Source: an uncultured Alphaproteobacteria bacterium (GTDB lineage: Bacteria > Pseudomonadota > Alphaproteobacteria > HIMB59 > GCA-002718135). From it: a DNA stretch of 64,000 nucleotides. Below are positions 29,424 through 40,015 of this stretch, in pieces. A program made the position numbers and the translations under genes. The stretch covers positions 120,557-184,556 of the forward strand of contig CACFXU010000002.1 in the NCBI GenBank assembly GCA_902570155.1, given 5' to 3'. Under the pieces are notes generated by a model. That model saw only the letters and a program-made list of their open reading frames with translations. It did no database searches and was not told where the DNA came from. The first letter of the stretch is position 1; each line of letters starts with the position of its first letter.

Positions 29424-30245
29424 ATGCTAATTAAATTTAAGCCAATTACACCAGGATTAAGAGGTACAGTATTAGTTTCCAAAAAAGAACTATCAAAAGA
29501 CAAACCTCATAAATCTCTTACTAAAAAATTTAAATCAACTGGTGGAAGAAATAATCAGGGTAGAATTACATCTAGAAGGATGGGCGGTGGCGTAAAAAGA
29601 AAATACAGATTAATTGATTTTAAACGATCAAAGATAGATGTTGTTGCAGAGGTTATTAGAAATGAATATGACCCTAACAGAACAGCATTTATTTCTCTAC
29701 TAAAATATGAGGATGGAGAACATAGATATATTATTTCACCTAAAAATATTAAAATTGGAGAAAAAATTATTTCCGGAGATAATGTTGCTATAAAAAATGG
29801 AAATTGTTTACCAATTAATAATATACCAGTTGGTACGAATGTTCATAATATAGAACTTAAACCTGGTGCCGGTGCACAATTAATCAGATCAGCAGGTGCG
29901 TCTGCTCAAATAGTATCAAAAGAACAACCATATGTACAAATCAAATTAATTTCCGGCGAAATAAGACATATTAATAAAAATTGTAAGGCTACTATAGGTG
30001 AGGTTTCTAATTCTGATCAAAAGAATGTAAAGTTAGGCAAAGCTGGTAGAAAAAGATATTTGGGTTTCAGACCTAAAGTTAGAGGAGTTGTAATGAATCC
30101 CGTGGATCATCCTCATGGAGGTGGTGAAGGTAGAACCTCTGGAGGAAGAGACCCTGTTACACCATGGGGAGTAGCTACTAAAGGTAAAAAAACAAGAAAT
30201 AACAGAAAAACAGATATTTTCATAATTAAGAGGAAAAAGAAATAA
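29424..30245 (+). CDS. rplB: 50S ribosomal protein L2
   Basis: L2 (273 residues) is needed for subunit joining and peptidyl transfer. The basic [19 protein letters not shown] segment and the C-terminal [18 protein letters not shown] with the catalytic-region histidine are intact. It follows rplW directly and shares one base with rpsS. Confidence 0.98.
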   Translation: MLIKFKPITPGLRGTVLVSKKELSKDKPHKSLTKKFKSTGGRNNQGRITSRRMGGGVKRKYRLIDFKRSKIDVVAEVIRNEYDPNRTAFISLLKYEDGEHRYIISPKNIKIGEKIISGDNVAIKNGNCLPINNIPVGTNVHNIELKPGAGAQLIRSAGASAQIVSKEQPYVQIKLISGEIRHINKNCKATIGEVSNSDQKNVKLGKAGRKRYLGFRPKVRGVVMNPVDHPHGGGEGRTSGGRDPVTPWGVATKGKKTRNNRKTDIFIIKRKKK

Positions 30246-30526
30246 TGACAAGATCTATATGGAAAGGGCCTTTTGTTGATAATAGCTTAATCAAAAAAGC
30301 GGAAAAATTATCTCAATCTGGAAGAAAAGAAGTTTTAAAAACATGGTCAAGAAGATCGACAATACTTCCACAATTTGTAGGTCTAACATTTGGTGTTTAC
30401 AACGGACAAAAATTTGTTCCTGTTACAGTAAATGAACAAATGGTTGGACACAAACTCGGAGAATTTTCTCCAACAAGAACATTTAAGGGGCACACAGCTG
30501 CCGATAAAAAAGCAGAACAAAAATGA
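30245..30526 (+). CDS. rpsS: 30S ribosomal protein S19
   Basis: S19 (93 residues) binds the 30S head near the A site with S13. [19 protein letters not shown] and [16 protein letters not shown] are diagnostic. It overlaps rplB by one base and rplV by 4 bases. Confidence 0.97.
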   Translation: MTRSIWKGPFVDNSLIKKAEKLSQSGRKEVLKTWSRRSTILPQFVGLTFGVYNGQKFVPVTVNEQMVGHKLGEFSPTRTFKGHTAADKKAEQK

Positions 30527-30891
30527 ACCAAAATTTTACAGCGATTGCAAAAGATAACATGGTAAGAATTAGTCCTACAAAGTTATCCTTATTAGTTAAT
30601 AGTATAGTTAACATGAAAGCAAGCTCAGCTATTAATCAATTACAATTTTCTTCAAAGAGAATTTCTAGAGTAATTCTCAAAGTCTTGAATGCTGCAATTG
30701 CAAATGCTGAAAATAACAAACAATTAGATATAGATAAACTTTTTATTAAGGAAGTTTACGTAGGTAAAAGTTTAAGAATGAAAAGATGGAGACCTAGAGC
30801 AAAAGGTAGAGCGGCTTCAATAATTAAACCATTTAGTAAGGTGACAATTGTTGTGGAAGAAAGAACTAAAACAAAAAAGGATAATAAATAA
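30523..30891 (+). CDS. rplV: 50S ribosomal protein L22
   Basis: L22 (122 residues) has a beta-hairpin that lines the exit tunnel. The hairpin is recognisable as [21 protein letters not shown], with no change that would suggest macrolide resistance. A 4-base overlap with rpsS and a shared base with rpsC show tight packing. Confidence 0.97.
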   Translation: MNQNFTAIAKDNMVRISPTKLSLLVNSIVNMKASSAINQLQFSSKRISRVILKVLNAAIANAENNKQLDIDKLFIKEVYVGKSLRMKRWRPRAKGRAASIIKPFSKVTIVVEERTKTKKDNK

Positions 30892-31568
30892 TGGGACAAA
30901 AAGTTAATCCTTACGGTATTAGACTTGGTATTAATAAAACTTGGTCTTCAAGATGGTTTTCAAAGAATGAATACACAAAATTATTACATCAAGATTTAAA
31001 AATCAAAAGTTATGTAGAAAAAAAGTTAAAAAATGCAAGTATATCCAAAATCAATATCGAACGTGCTGCAAAAAAACTAAGATTATCAATTTATAGCTCA
31101 AGACCAGGAATAATTATTGGTAAAAAAGGTGCTGATATTGAAACTTTAAAAAAAGATTTATCAAATATGTCAAATCTTGAGGTGTTTTTAGATATTAAAG
31201 AGGTTAGGAAGCCTGAAGTTGAGGCAAAGTTAGTAGCAGAAAATATAGCTTCACAGCTTGAAAAAAGAATCTCATTTAGAAGAGCAATGAAGAAAGCAGT
31301 TCAATCTGCAATGAGACTAGGTGCAAAAGGTGTTAAAGTTGTTTGTAGCGGAAGATTAGGTGGCGCAGAAATTGCGAGAACTGAGAAGTATCATGAAGGT
31401 AGTGTCCCTTTGCATACTTTAAGAGGTGATATTGACTACTCAACAGCAGAAGCTGAAACAACATATGGTATCTGTGGAATCAAAGTTTGGATAAATAAAG
31501 GTGAGATATTATTAAAAGACCCATATGCGAGTGAAAAAAAACAAATTGATCAAGGGAGTGTTAGATAA
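30891..31568 (+). CDS. rpsC: 30S ribosomal protein S3
   Basis: S3 (225 residues) helps form the mRNA entry tunnel and its helicase activity. [14 protein letters not shown] at the start, the KH-domain loop [14 protein letters not shown], and the C-terminal [17 protein letters not shown] and WINKGEIL are all standard. It shares one base with rplP (TAATG). Confidence 0.98.
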   Translation: MGQKVNPYGIRLGINKTWSSRWFSKNEYTKLLHQDLKIKSYVEKKLKNASISKINIERAAKKLRLSIYSSRPGIIIGKKGADIETLKKDLSNMSNLEVFLDIKEVRKPEVEAKLVAENIASQLEKRISFRRAMKKAVQSAMRLGAKGVKVVCSGRLGGAEIARTEKYHEGSVPLHTLRGDIDYSTAEAETTYGICGIKVWINKGEILLKDPYASEKKQIDQGSVR

Positions 31569-31573
31569 TGAAC

Positions 31574-31984
31574 ATGTTATCCCCGAAAAAAACTAAGTTC
31601 AGAAAACAATTTAAAGGTAGAATACATGGAAATGCTAAGGGTAATTTCTCACTTAATTATGGAAGTTTTGGATTAAAAGCGATGGAACCAGAAAGAGTAA
31701 CTTCAAGACAAATTGAAGCTGCAAGAAAAGCAATAACTAGATATTTAAAAAGAGCTGGCAGAATGTGGATTAGGATATTTCCTGATGTTCCAGTTTCTAA
31801 GAAACCTGCTGAAGTTAGAATGGGTAAAGGAAAAGGATCTATAGAGTATTGGGCCTGTAGGGTTAAGCCAGGAAGAATTATGTTTGAGGTTGATGGTGTT
31901 GACGTTAAAGATGCAAAAAAAGCTATGACCTTAGCTGCTGCAAAATTGCCAATTAAATGTAAGTTTGTTGAGAGAAATATTTAA
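31574..31984 (+). CDS. rplP: 50S ribosomal protein L16
   Basis: L16 (136 residues) shapes the A-site tRNA pocket. The ATG at 31574 gives the family start [15 protein letters not shown]. An ATG six bases earlier (31568), overlapping the rpsC stop, is equally possible and adds only two residues. [19 protein letters not shown] and [13 protein letters not shown] are diagnostic. Confidence 0.96.
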   Translation: MLSPKKTKFRKQFKGRIHGNAKGNFSLNYGSFGLKAMEPERVTSRQIEAARKAITRYLKRAGRMWIRIFPDVPVSKKPAEVRMGKGKGSIEYWACRVKPGRIMFEVDGVDVKDAKKAMTLAAAKLPIKCKFVERNI

Positions 31985-32178
31985 TGAGTAAAAAAACAAA
32001 TATTGAAAACAAAAAAGTTCAAGATGAAATTTTGAATTTAAAGAAAACTTTGCTAAACTTAAATTTTCAAAAATTCTCTGGTCAACTCGAAAAAACATCC
32101 CAAATAAAAAATGCAAAAAAACAGATTGCCAGATTAAAAACAAAATTATCAAATGAGAGTGGAGAAAAAAATGCCTAA
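31984..32178 (+). CDS. rpmC: 50S ribosomal protein L29
   Basis: L29 (64 residues) is a two-helix protein at the tunnel exit beside L23. The ending [16 protein letters not shown] matches the family's conserved second helix; the N-terminal helix is divergent and Lys/Asn-rich. Position between rplP and rpsQ confirms the call. Confidence 0.92.
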   Translation: MSKKTNIENKKVQDEILNLKKTLLNLNFQKFSGQLEKTSQIKNAKKQIARLKTKLSNESGEKNA

Positions 32179-32416
32179 AAGAATCTTATCTGGAGTTGTA
32201 ATATCATCTAACTCAAATAAGACTATAACTGTCGATGTTACAAGAAGAATAAAACACAAACTTTACAAAAAAATTATTAGACAATCAAAAAAATACCATG
32301 CTCATGATGAAAACAATGAATTTAATGTTGGTGATTCAGTTTCTATAATTGAATCAAAACCGATATCAAAACTAAAAAAATGGAAGGTAATCCCTAATAC
32401 AGGAGTAAAATCATGA
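32171..32416 (+). CDS. rpsQ: 30S ribosomal protein S17
   Basis: S17 (81 residues) is a primary 16S rRNA binder. ATG at 32171 gives the normal start [13 protein letters not shown] and has GGAG 6 bases upstream; an in-frame ATG at 32153 lies deeper inside rpmC and would add six odd residues. The [15 protein letters not shown] motif is typical. It overlaps rpmC by 8 bases. Confidence 0.95.
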   Translation: MPKRILSGVVISSNSNKTITVDVTRRIKHKLYKKIIRQSKKYHAHDENNEFNVGDSVSIIESKPISKLKKWKVIPNTGVKS

Positions 32417-32781
32417 TTCAAATGCAGTCTAAACTTTTTGTAGCGGATAATTCTGGAGCAAGAAAAATTCAGTGTATTAAAGTTTTGGGCGGGTCAAAAA
32501 GAAGATCTGCTTCAATTGGAGATATTATAGTAGTTTCAATTAAAGACGCACTTCCACGAGCAAAAGTTAAAAAAGGTGATGTTTATAAAGCTGTAATTGT
32601 TAGAACTTCTAAGGATTTCAAAAGATCTGATGGTTCTTCAATTAGATTTGATAAAAATTCAGCTGTTTTGTTAGATAAACAGGAAGAACCAATAGCAACA
32701 AGAATATTTGGACCTGTAACAAGAGAGCTAAGAAGTAAAAAATTTATGAAGATTATAAGTTTAGCACCTGAGGTATTATAA
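32413..32781 (+). CDS. rplN: 50S ribosomal protein L14
   Basis: L14 (122 residues) lies at the subunit interface and is the target of the silencing factor Rsf[22 protein letters not shown] and [11 protein letters not shown] are diagnostic. It overlaps rpsQ by 4 bases and shares one base with rplX. Confidence 0.98.
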   Translation: MIQMQSKLFVADNSGARKIQCIKVLGGSKRRSASIGDIIVVSIKDALPRAKVKKGDVYKAVIVRTSKDFKRSDGSSIRFDKNSAVLLDKQEEPIATRIFGPVTRELRSKKFMKIISLAPEVL

Positions 32782-33095
32782 TGGTTGAAAAATTCAAATT
32801 AAAAAAAGGTGATGAAGTTATTGTCCTTACTGGTAAAGATAAAGGAAAAACTGGAAAAATAGTTAAGATGCTTCCAAAGCAAATGAAAGCTATAGTATCA
32901 GAAATAAATAGAGTTAAAAAGAATCAAAAGCCCGACAATAACCAACCAGGTGGGATTATTGATAAAGAAATGCCTATTCATATTTCAAATCTTTCATTTT
33001 TTGATCGAGATCAAAATAAAGGTATTAAAGTTGGATTTAAAATTAATAATAATAAAAAAGTACGAATTAACAAATCATCGGGCAAGGAAATTTAA
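32781..33095 (+). CDS. rplX: 50S ribosomal protein L24
   Basis: L24 (104 residues) initiates 50S assembly. Its KOW motif reads KKGDEVIVLTGKDKGKTGKI, followed by the QPGGIIDKEMPIHISN segment. It is directly followed by rplE with no gap. Confidence 0.97.
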   Translation: MVEKFKLKKGDEVIVLTGKDKGKTGKIVKMLPKQMKAIVSEINRVKKNQKPDNNQPGGIIDKEMPIHISNLSFFDRDQNKGIKVGFKINNNKKVRINKSSGKEI

Positions 33096-33647
33096 ATGAG
33101 TAGACTACTAGAGCAATATAACAATCAAATAAAAAAAGATCTACAATCTAAACTTGGACTTAAAAATATTTTTGAAGTTCCTAAAATTAAAAAGATAATT
33201 TTAAATATGGGTATTGGTGAGGGAAAGGATGACTCAAAATTAATTGATAAAGCTCTTGAAGATTTGACCCTAATTTCTGGACAAAAAGCTGTCAAAACAA
33301 AATCCAGAAAAGCAATTTCAGGTTTTAAAATTCGCGAAGGTATGCATCTAGGTGTTAAAGTAACCTTAAGAAACAAAATAATGTACGAGTTTCTTGATAG
33401 ATTGGTTAATATAGCCATACCAAGAATAAGAGATTTTAGAGGTTTAAATTCAAAAAGTTTTGATGGCAATGGTAATTTTTCAATGGGAATAAAGGAACAT
33501 GTAATATTTCCTGAAATTAACTTTGATAAAGTCGTAAAGACAACCGGTATGGACATTACTATTTGTACTTCAGCAAAAAATAATGAAGAGGCTATAGAAC
33601 TATTAAAAAGTTTCAATATGCCCTTTACAGATAAACAGGTAAATTAA
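33096..33647 (+). CDS. rplE: 50S ribosomal protein L5
   Basis: L5 (183 residues) binds 5S rRNA and contacts P-site t[38 protein letters not shown] and [23 protein letters not shown] (split across normal spacing) are diagnostic; length is normal. Confidence 0.98.
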   Translation: MSRLLEQYNNQIKKDLQSKLGLKNIFEVPKIKKIILNMGIGEGKDDSKLIDKALEDLTLISGQKAVKTKSRKAISGFKIREGMHLGVKVTLRNKIMYEFLDRLVNIAIPRIRDFRGLNSKSFDGNGNFSMGIKEHVIFPEINFDKVVKTTGMDITICTSAKNNEEAIELLKSFNMPFTDKQVN

Positions 33648-33655
33648 GGAGTAAA

Positions 33656-33961
33656 ATGGCAAAACTAAGTTCAATACAAAAAAACTTATTTAGACAAAAA
33701 CTTATAAAAAAATTTAAGACACAACGTGAAGCTCTTAAGTCTAAAATCAAGAACAAAAATATTTCATTAGAGGAAAGAATTTCTTATCAAAATAAGTTAA
33801 ATGAACTTCCTAGAAATGGTTCTGCAATTAGACATAGAAATAGATGTGAAGTTACTGGTAGGCCAAGAGGCAATTATAGAAAATTTGGTTTATCGCGTAT
33901 TAAATTAAGAGAACTATCAATGTCCGGTGATTTGCCAGGTGTTGTTAAGTCAAGTTGGTAG
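33656..33961 (+). CDS. rpsN: 30S ribosomal protein S14
   Basis: S14 (101 residues) is the long, zinc-free form: the C-terminal part has [21 protein letters not shown] without the CxxC pairs of the short form. AAGGAGTAAA precedes the start. It sits between rplE and rpsH as in most proteobacteria. Confidence 0.97.
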   Translation: MAKLSSIQKNLFRQKLIKKFKTQREALKSKIKNKNISLEERISYQNKLNELPRNGSAIRHRNRCEVTGRPRGNYRKFGLSRIKLRELSMSGDLPGVVKSSW

Positions 33962-33970
33962 GAGAGTATT

Positions 33971-34369
33971 ATGGCTTTTAATGATTCACTTTCGGATATG
34001 CTAGCAAGAATAAAAAACGCTCATCAAGCAAAAAAAGTATCAACTATTTGTCTAAAATCAAAGTTAAATATGAATGTATTAAATGTACTTAAAGATGAAG
34101 GCTATATTAGAGATTTTAAAGATGTAGAGGAAAGAAAAGGAGTTGATACAATAAAAATTGAGTTAAAATATTTTAATGGAAGTCCGGTAATAAAGAAAAT
34201 AAAAAGAATTTCAAAACCTGGCATTAGAAAATATTCTAAAATAAGTGAGTTAAGTAGACCATATGGAGGATTGGGCATATCAATTCTTTCAACTCCTAAA
34301 GGTGTAATGTCAGATCAAGAAGCTAAAAAAAACAATGTTGGCGGCGAAGTTTTATGTGAGGTATTTTAA
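33971..34369 (+). CDS. rpsH: 30S ribosomal protein S8
   Basis: S8 (132 residues) binds helix 21 of 16S rRNA and in E. coli represses the spc operon. DSLSDMLARIKNAHQAKK and the C-terminal GLGISILSTPKGVMSDQEAKK are diagnostic. It shares one base with rplF. Confidence 0.97.
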   Translation: MAFNDSLSDMLARIKNAHQAKKVSTICLKSKLNMNVLNVLKDEGYIRDFKDVEERKGVDTIKIELKYFNGSPVIKKIKRISKPGIRKYSKISELSRPYGGLGISILSTPKGVMSDQEAKKNNVGGEVLCEVF

Positions 34370-34899
34370 TGTCAAGAATAGCTAAAAATCCAATTAAAAT
34401 AACAAAAGATATTGAGTGCAGCTTTAATGAGGGAATTTTCTCTGTAAAAGGCAAACTAGGAAAGATTGAAATTCCTGTAAATTCTAAATTTAACATCAAT
34501 ATAAAAGAGGAAGAGGTTCATGTTGTTCCATTAAGTGATAATAATAAAGATCCAAATTGGGGGACTACACGTTCTCTAATTTCAAATTCAATAAATGGTG
34601 TAACTGATGGTTTTAGTAAAACATTAGAATTAAATGGAACTGGATATAGAGCGAGTGTTTCAGGCTCAAAACTAAAACTAGAGCTTGGGTATAGTCACGA
34701 TATAAATTTTGAAATTCCGACTGATGTAAAAATTGAGTGTCCAAAACAAAATTTAATTAAGCTTACAAGTATTAATAAAGAAAAATTAGGTGCAGCAGCT
34801 GCAAAAATTCGTTCATTTAGAAAGCCAGAGCCTTTCAAGGGTAAAGGTATAAAATATTTAGATGAATATATTTTTAGAAAAGAAGGTAAAAAGAAATAA
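34369..34899 (+). CDS. rplF: 50S ribosomal protein L6
   Basis: L6 (176 residues) lies near the sarcin-ricin loop. It has two related domains; the second ends with KIRSFRKPEPFKGKGIKYLDE, the family signature. The stop is 3 bases from the rplR start. Confidence 0.97.
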   Translation: MSRIAKNPIKITKDIECSFNEGIFSVKGKLGKIEIPVNSKFNINIKEEEVHVVPLSDNNKDPNWGTTRSLISNSINGVTDGFSKTLELNGTGYRASVSGSKLKLELGYSHDINFEIPTDVKIECPKQNLIKLTSINKEKLGAAAAKIRSFRKPEPFKGKGIKYLDEYIFRKEGKKK

Positions 34900-34902
34900 A
34901 CT

Positions 34903-35235
34903 ATGTTAGATAGAAAACAAAGAGTAAGATACAAAAGTAAAAAAGTATCTAGCAGAAATAGACTGAGTGTATTTAGATCTAATAATCATATTTATGCTCA
35001 ACTTATTGATGATACCAAGGGAATAACACTTGCTAGCTCATCTTCTCTCGAGCAAACAATAAAAGAAATGAATCTTTCTAGAAAAGAAACTGCAGAAATA
35101 ATTGGAAAGACTATTGCAAAAAAAATTTTATCAAAAGGAATTAATAAAGTAGCATTTGATAGAGGGAAATATAAATATCATGGTTTAATAAAAATACTAG
35201 CAGATGCTGCAAGGGTAGAAGGTCTAAATTTTTAG
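34903..35235 (+). CDS. rplR: 50S ribosomal protein L18
   Basis: L18 (110 residues) binds 5S rRNA with L5. [18 protein letters not shown] and the C-terminal [22 protein letters not shown] are diagnostic; the N-terminal part is short and basic. Confidence 0.96.
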   Translation: MLDRKQRVRYKSKKVSSRNRLSVFRSNNHIYAQLIDDTKGITLASSSSLEQTIKEMNLSRKETAEIIGKTIAKKILSKGINKVAFDRGKYKYHGLIKILADAARVEGLNF

Positions 35236-35243
35236 AGGAAATT

Positions 35244-35750
35244 ATGTTTGAAAATGATAAAAATGATTTAAGTGAACATTTAGTATCAATAAATAGAGTC
35301 GCTAAAGTTGTAAAAGGTGGTAGAAGGTTTGGTTTCGCAGCAATTATGATTGTTGGAGATAATAAAGGACGTGTAGGTATAGGAACAGGTAAAGCAAAAG
35401 AGGTTCCTGAAGCAGTAAGAAAAGCAACTGAAAATGCAAAGAGTAAAATGATTAGAGTACACTTAAAAGAAAACAGAACAATTCACCATGACACTGTTGG
35501 CCGTTTTGGAGCAGGAAAGGTAATACTTCGAGCCGCAGCGCCTGGAACAGGAATTATTGCTGGTGGGCCGATGAGAGCCCTATTTGAATCTCTTGGTATC
35601 AAAGATGTTGTTGCAAAATCTACTGGTACATCCAACCCGCATAATATGTTAAAAGCCACACTAAATGCATTTAAAATGTCTGAGTCTCCAAAATCAGTAG
35701 CAGCAAAAAGATCAAAAAAAATTAATGAAATTAATAAAAAAATTAATTAA
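35244..35750 (+). CDS. rpsE: 30S ribosomal protein S5
   Basis: S5 (168 residues) affects decoding accuracy. [38 protein letters not shown] and [20 protein letters not shown] are diagnostic. An AGAGGAAATT site precedes the start. It ends 2 bases before rplO, so rpmD (L30), normally located here, is absent. Confidence 0.97.
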   Translation: MFENDKNDLSEHLVSINRVAKVVKGGRRFGFAAIMIVGDNKGRVGIGTGKAKEVPEAVRKATENAKSKMIRVHLKENRTIHHDTVGRFGAGKVILRAAAPGTGIIAGGPMRALFESLGIKDVVAKSTGTSNPHNMLKATLNAFKMSESPKSVAAKRSKKINEINKKIN

Positions 35751-35752
35751 AT

Positions 35753-36211
35753 ATGAAAATTAACGAATTAAAATCATCACTAACCTCAAATAAAAAAAAC
35801 AAAAGAAGGGGTAGAGGCTCAGGATCTGGTCTTGGAAAAACTTCAGGAAGAGGTGTAAAAGGTCAAAAGTCAAGATCTGGAGTATCAATCAATGGTTTTG
35901 AGGGTGGTCAAATGCCATTGTATAGAAGATTGCCTAAAAGAGGTTTTAAAAATCCTTTTAAATTAAAAATCCAAAATATAAGTTTTAAGATGATCAAACA
36001 AATTATTGAAAAGTACAACATTAACCCTGAACAAATTAGTGAAAACGAACTTTTTGATAAAAAAATACTTAAAAGATCTAAAGGTAATTTAAAACTTCTC
36101 AATGTAGGAGAAATAGAAAAACCAATTAATTTACAAGTATCCTATGCTTCAAAAAAAGCAATAGAGGCTGTAGAGAAATTTGGTGGAAAGATTAAACTCA
36201 CTAAGAAATAA
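35753..36211 (+). CDS. rplO: 50S ribosomal protein L15
   Basis: L15 (152 residues) joins late 50S assembly. The N-terminal basic region RRGRGSGSGLGKTSGRGVKGQ followed by FEGGQMPLYRRLPKRGF is diagnostic. It shares one base with secY. Confidence 0.97.
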   Translation: MKINELKSSLTSNKKNKRRGRGSGSGLGKTSGRGVKGQKSRSGVSINGFEGGQMPLYRRLPKRGFKNPFKLKIQNISFKMIKQIIEKYNINPEQISENELFDKKILKRSKGNLKLLNVGEIEKPINLQVSYASKKAIEAVEKFGGKIKLTKK

Positions 36212-37551
36212 TGGCTTCAACAGCAGATAGATTAGCAAATAATTTAAATTTTGGGGCTTTAGGAAAGGCTACAGAATTAAGACAAAGACTTCTTTTTACT
36301 TTGGGCGCATTAATTGTTTTTAGATTAGGTACATTTTTACCAATTCCTGGAATTAACCCTCTTGCTTTACAGCAATTTTTTGAACAGCAATCCTCAGGTA
36401 TTTTAGGTATTTTTGACACTTTCTCTGGTGGAGCATTAGGAAGAATGGGAATTTTTGCACTAGGCGTTATGCCATACATATCTTCTTCAATCATTATGAC
36501 ATTAATGCAATCAGCTATTCCTCATCTTAAAGCTCTTAAAGAACAAGGTACTAAAGGCAGGAGACAATTACTTCAATATACTAGATATACAACAGTAGTT
36601 ATTGCTGCTGTTCAAGGATATGGTGTATCAATTGGTTTAGAGTCTATGCAGACGACATATGGAAATATAGTTTTTGATCCTGGTTTATTTTTTAGACTTA
36701 CAACAGTAATAACATTAGTTGGTGGAACTGTCTTTTTGATGTGGTTGGGTGAGCAGATTTCATCAAGAGGTGTTGGAAATGGTATTTCTTTAATTATTAC
36801 AGCAGGTATAATTGCTAACTTACCTAGTGCATTAGTAAGTACTCTTCAATTAGGGAGAACAGGCGAGCTGAGTATTGCATTTATATTAGGAATACTAATA
36901 CTTATATTATTATTAATAATTTTTATAGTTTTTGTTGAAAAAGCTCAGAGAAGACTTCCTGTGCAATATCCAAAAAGACAAGTAGGCAACAAAATCTATG
37001 GAGGTCAAAGTTCTCATTTACCATTAAAAATTAATACTGCAGGAGTGATTCCAGTTATTTTTGCTTCCTCAATTTTACTTCTTCCAAATACAATGTCTGG
37101 TTTTGGAGCTGGTTCTTCCAGTGATATATTCATTTTAATCTCCAGTTATCTTGGTAGAGGTCAACCTCTCTACTTGGCATTTTATGCTGCTATGATCATA
37201 TTTTTTGGTTTTTTTTATACTTCTATTGTTTTTAATCCTGATGAACAAGCTGAAAATCTAAGAAAATACGGCGGCTTCATTCCTGGAATAAGACCAGGTG
37301 ATAATACTGCTGCTTACATTGAATTTGTATTAATTAGATTGACAACTATTGGAACAATTTATTTAACTTTTGTCGCATTACTGCCTGAATTTTTATTATC
37401 TAGAACCTCTATACCTTTTTATTTAGGAGGCACTGCTCTACTTATAGTCGTAGTTGTGATGATTGACTTTATAACACAGGTTCAGTCACATTTGTTTCAA
37501 CATCAATATGAAGGTCTGCTTAAAAAAACAAAATTAAAAGGCAGAAGATAA
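36211..37551 (+). CDS. secY: Preprotein translocase subunit SecY
   Basis: SecY (446 residues) is the protein-conducting channel, with ten predicted membrane helices. RLGTFLPIPGI, GIFALGVMPYISSSIIMTLM and NPDEQAENLRKYGGFIPGIRPG are family marks. It is coupled by overlap to rplO and followed by adk. SecE from the same window completes the channel. Confidence 0.98.
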   Translation: MASTADRLANNLNFGALGKATELRQRLLFTLGALIVFRLGTFLPIPGINPLALQQFFEQQSSGILGIFDTFSGGALGRMGIFALGVMPYISSSIIMTLMQSAIPHLKALKEQGTKGRRQLLQYTRYTTVVIAAVQGYGVSIGLESMQTTYGNIVFDPGLFFRLTTVITLVGGTVFLMWLGEQISSRGVGNGISLIITAGIIANLPSALVSTLQLGRTGELSIAFILGILILILLLIIFIVFVEKAQRRLPVQYPKRQVGNKIYGGQSSHLPLKINTAGVIPVIFASSILLLPNTMSGFGAGSSSDIFILISSYLGRGQPLYLAFYAAMIIFFGFFYTSIVFNPDEQAENLRKYGGFIPGIRPGDNTAAYIEFVLIRLTTIGTIYLTFVALLPEFLLSRTSIPFYLGGTALLIVVVVMIDFITQVQSHLFQHQYEGLLKKTKLKGRR

Positions 37552-37552
37552 A

Positions 37553-38125
37553 TTGAGTAACATAATTTTTTTTGGCCCACCTGGAGCAGGTAAAGGTACA
37601 CAAGCAAAAATAATATCTGAATACTTAAACATATCACATCTTTCAACAGGAGATATATTGAGAAAAAAATTATTAGAAAATGATAATTTAGCTAATGAAT
37701 TAAAAAAAATTATGGCTTCAGGTAATTTAGTTTCTGATGATATCTTGAATTCAATCGTATCTTCAAGACTTGATAAAGAATTTACTAAAGGATTTATTTT
37801 AGATGGTTATCCAAGAACCTTACATCAGTCAGAATTTCTTAATAATTTTATGTCTGAAAAATCTGGCTTTATAAATTTTATTTTTAATATTCAAATAAAT
37901 TTTGAAATTATAAAAAATAGAATATTAAAAAGATCTTCAGAAGAAAGCAGAGAAGATGATAATATTGATGTTATTGAAACTAGATATAATGAATATCTAA
38001 ATTCTACACAAAAGGTGTCTAACTTTTACAAAGATAAATATAAGAGTATCTTCTACGAAATAGATGGATCTTTAGAAATTGAAGAAATTACTCAAAATAT
38101 TAAACAAATTTTAAAAAAATCATGA
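37553..38125 (+). CDS. adk: Adenylate kinase (short form)
   Basis: Adk (190 residues) interconverts ATP + AMP with 2 ADP. The P-loop GPPGAGKGTQ is at residues 8-17, and LDGYPRTLHQ marks the AMP site. The lid is short, with no zinc-type CxxC, as in alphaproteobacteria. The start is TTG at 37553, one base after the secY stop; no ATG fits the conserved N-terminus. The secY-adk-rpsM order is conserved in this class. Confidence 0.95.
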   Translation: MSNIIFFGPPGAGKGTQAKIISEYLNISHLSTGDILRKKLLENDNLANELKKIMASGNLVSDDILNSIVSSRLDKEFTKGFILDGYPRTLHQSEFLNNFMSEKSGFINFIFNIQINFEIIKNRILKRSSEESREDDNIDVIETRYNEYLNSTQKVSNFYKDKYKSIFYEIDGSLEIEEITQNIKQILKKS

Positions 38126-38165
38126 AAAACAGCCAAAATTCTACACATCTCTTCTTGACTACTTG

Positions 38166-38171
38166 TATAAT
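38166..38171 (+). promoter_or_regulatory. Candidate extended -10 for rpsM-rpsK-rpoA-rplQ
   Basis: TGTATAAT contains a perfect -10 hexamer, 41 bases before the rpsM ATG in the 87-base adk-rpsM gap, the only real gap inside the spc/alpha run. A TTGACT at 38155-38160 is too close to serve as its -35. A separate alpha-operon promoter here is plausible but unproven. Confidence 0.35.
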
Positions 38172-38212
38172 TGTCATGTATTCACCCTCATTCATATTTT
38201 TTGGATATCTTT

Positions 38213-38593
38213 ATGGCTAGAATATCAGGTGTTAACATTCCTACCAATAAAAAGGTAAATATCGCTCTAACTTATATTTTTGGTATAGGGAGAAAGTTTG
38301 CTTTAGATATATGTAACAATGCTTCAATAGATATTTCCAAGCGGGTTAGCGAATTAAATGAAGAAGAAGTAAACAAGATTAGAGATTTAATTGATAAAGA
38401 TTATTCCGTCGAGGGCGACTTAAGAAGAAAAATATCTTTAGATATAAAAAGATTAAATGATTTAGGTTGCTACAGAGGTCTTAGACACAGAAAAAAATTG
38501 CCTGTTAGAGGTCAAAGAACACACACAAATGCTAGGACCAGAAAAGGTAAAGCAGTTGCAATAGCAGGAAAGAAAAAAGTTACAAAAGGATAA
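38213..38593 (+). CDS. rpsM: 30S ribosomal protein S13
   Basis: S13 (126 residues) bridges 30S and 50S. ATG at 38213 gives the family start [14 protein letters not shown]; an in-frame ATG at 38171 overlaps the promoter-like TATAAT and adds 14 unrelated residues. [30 protein letters not shown] core, here from residue about 86, is intact. Confidence 0.96.
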   Translation: MARISGVNIPTNKKVNIALTYIFGIGRKFALDICNNASIDISKRVSELNEEEVNKIRDLIDKDYSVEGDLRRKISLDIKRLNDLGCYRGLRHRKKLPVRGQRTHTNARTRKGKAVAIAGKKKVTKG

Positions 38594-38594
38594 G

Positions 38595-38975
38595 ATGGCT
38601 GAGAAAAAAAAATCTAAAGTTAAAAAAAAAATATCTTCAGGCGTAGCTCATATTGTTTCATCATTTAACAATACGATAATTACAATATCTGATGAAAAAG
38701 GAAATGCATTAGCTTGGTCATCATCAGGACACAAAGGTTTTAAAGGATCTAGGAAATCTACACCTTATGCAGCACAAATTGCTGCTGAAGATGTTGGTAA
38801 CAAAGCAAAAGAATATGGTTTAAAAAATATTAAGGTCGAGGTCTCTGGCCCTGGATCTGGAAGAGAGTCTGCTCTTAGATCTTTGCAATCCATTGGATAT
38901 GTGATTACTTCAATTAAAGACGTAACACCAATACCACATAACGGATGTAGACCAAGAAAAAGAAGAAGAGTTTAA
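38595..38975 (+). CDS. rpsK: 30S ribosomal protein S11
   Basis: S11 (126 residues) lines the E-site side of the platform. [20 protein letters not shown] and the end [20 protein letters not shown] are diagnostic. It starts 2 bases after rpsM. Confidence 0.98.
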   Translation: MAEKKKSKVKKKISSGVAHIVSSFNNTIITISDEKGNALAWSSSGHKGFKGSRKSTPYAAQIAAEDVGNKAKEYGLKNIKVEVSGPGSGRESALRSLQSIGYVITSIKDVTPIPHNGCRPRKRRRV

Positions 38976-38990
38976 AAAAGGAGCATTTAA

Positions 38991-40013
38991 GTGTTACAAA
39001 AAAATTGGAGTGAATTAATTAAGCCTACAAAGATGGAAGTAAATGTAGATGAAACAAATGGTAGAATTGGTAAGCTTACAGCTGAACCACTTGAGCGTGG
39101 TTTTGGTTTAACTTTAGGCAACTCTATTAGAAGAATTCTACTTTCATCATTACAGGGGGCGGCAATAACATCAGTAAAAATAAAAGGAGTTGTTCACGAA
39201 TTCTCTACTATCCCTGGTGTAAAAGAAGACTTAACAGAAATATTATTAAATTTAAAATCAATAGCTGTTAAAGTTCATTCACCTGGACTAAAAAAAATGT
39301 ATTTGAAATCTACTGGTTCTGGTGAATTAAGAGCTGGAAATTTTGAAGCAGACTCAGAGACAGAAATTATGAATCCTAATCAGCTAATAATGACATTGGA
39401 CTCTAATGCAGATGTTGAAATTGAAGCAAACGTTGAAACTGGCAAAGGTTATGTATCTGCAGAAGTAGCCGAGGATGAAAACAAGTTAATTGGTGAGATT
39501 AAACTAGATGCTATGTTTAGCCCTGTTATTAAAGCTTCTTATAAAGTTGAAAACAGTAGGGTAGGACAGGTAACAGATTTTGATAAACTAGTTTTCGAAG
39601 TAGAAACAAACGGTGCGATGGCTCCAGATGATGCTATTGCTTTAGCAGCAAGAATTTTGCAAGATCAATTACAACCATTCATTAACTTTGATGAACCCGA
39701 GGTATTGCCTGATCAGTCTCAAATCGAAACATTATCATTCAATTCAAATTTACTTAAAAAAGTAGAGGAGCTTGAGCTTTCCGTTAGATCTGCTAATTGT
39801 CTTAAAAATGACAATATAATTTATATTGGCGATTTAGTTCAAAAATCTGAATCTGAAATGCTAAGAACTCCAAATTTTGGTAGAAAATCTCTCAATGAAA
39901 TTAAAGAAGTACTTCAACAAATGGAACTAAATCTTGGAATGTCTGTTCCTGACTGGCCTCCAGAAAATATTGATGAACTTGCTAAAAAATATGAGGATCC
40001 TTTTAATAAATAA
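38991..40013 (+). CDS. rpoA: DNA-directed RNA polymerase subunit alpha
   Basis: RpoA (340 residues) dimerises to seed polymerase assembly. The GTG start has AAAGGAG 8 bases upstream. The N-terminal domain shows [24 protein letters not shown]; the C-terminal domain that binds UP elements and activators shows [16 protein letters not shown] and [12 protein letters not shown]. Length is normal. Confidence 0.98.
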   Translation: MLQKNWSELIKPTKMEVNVDETNGRIGKLTAEPLERGFGLTLGNSIRRILLSSLQGAAITSVKIKGVVHEFSTIPGVKEDLTEILLNLKSIAVKVHSPGLKKMYLKSTGSGELRAGNFEADSETEIMNPNQLIMTLDSNADVEIEANVETGKGYVSAEVAEDENKLIGEIKLDAMFSPVIKASYKVENSRVGQVTDFDKLVFEVETNGAMAPDDAIALAARILQDQLQPFINFDEPEVLPDQSQIETLSFNSNLLKKVEELELSVRSANCLKNDNIIYIGDLVQKSESEMLRTPNFGRKSLNEIKEVLQQMELNLGMSVPDWPPENIDELAKKYEDPFNK

Positions 40014-40015
40014 AT

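Noticed and set aside
33125..33616. Minus-strand reading frame of 163 codons opposite rplE
   Set aside because: Entirely inside the conserved rplE gene on the other strand, with no family similarity.
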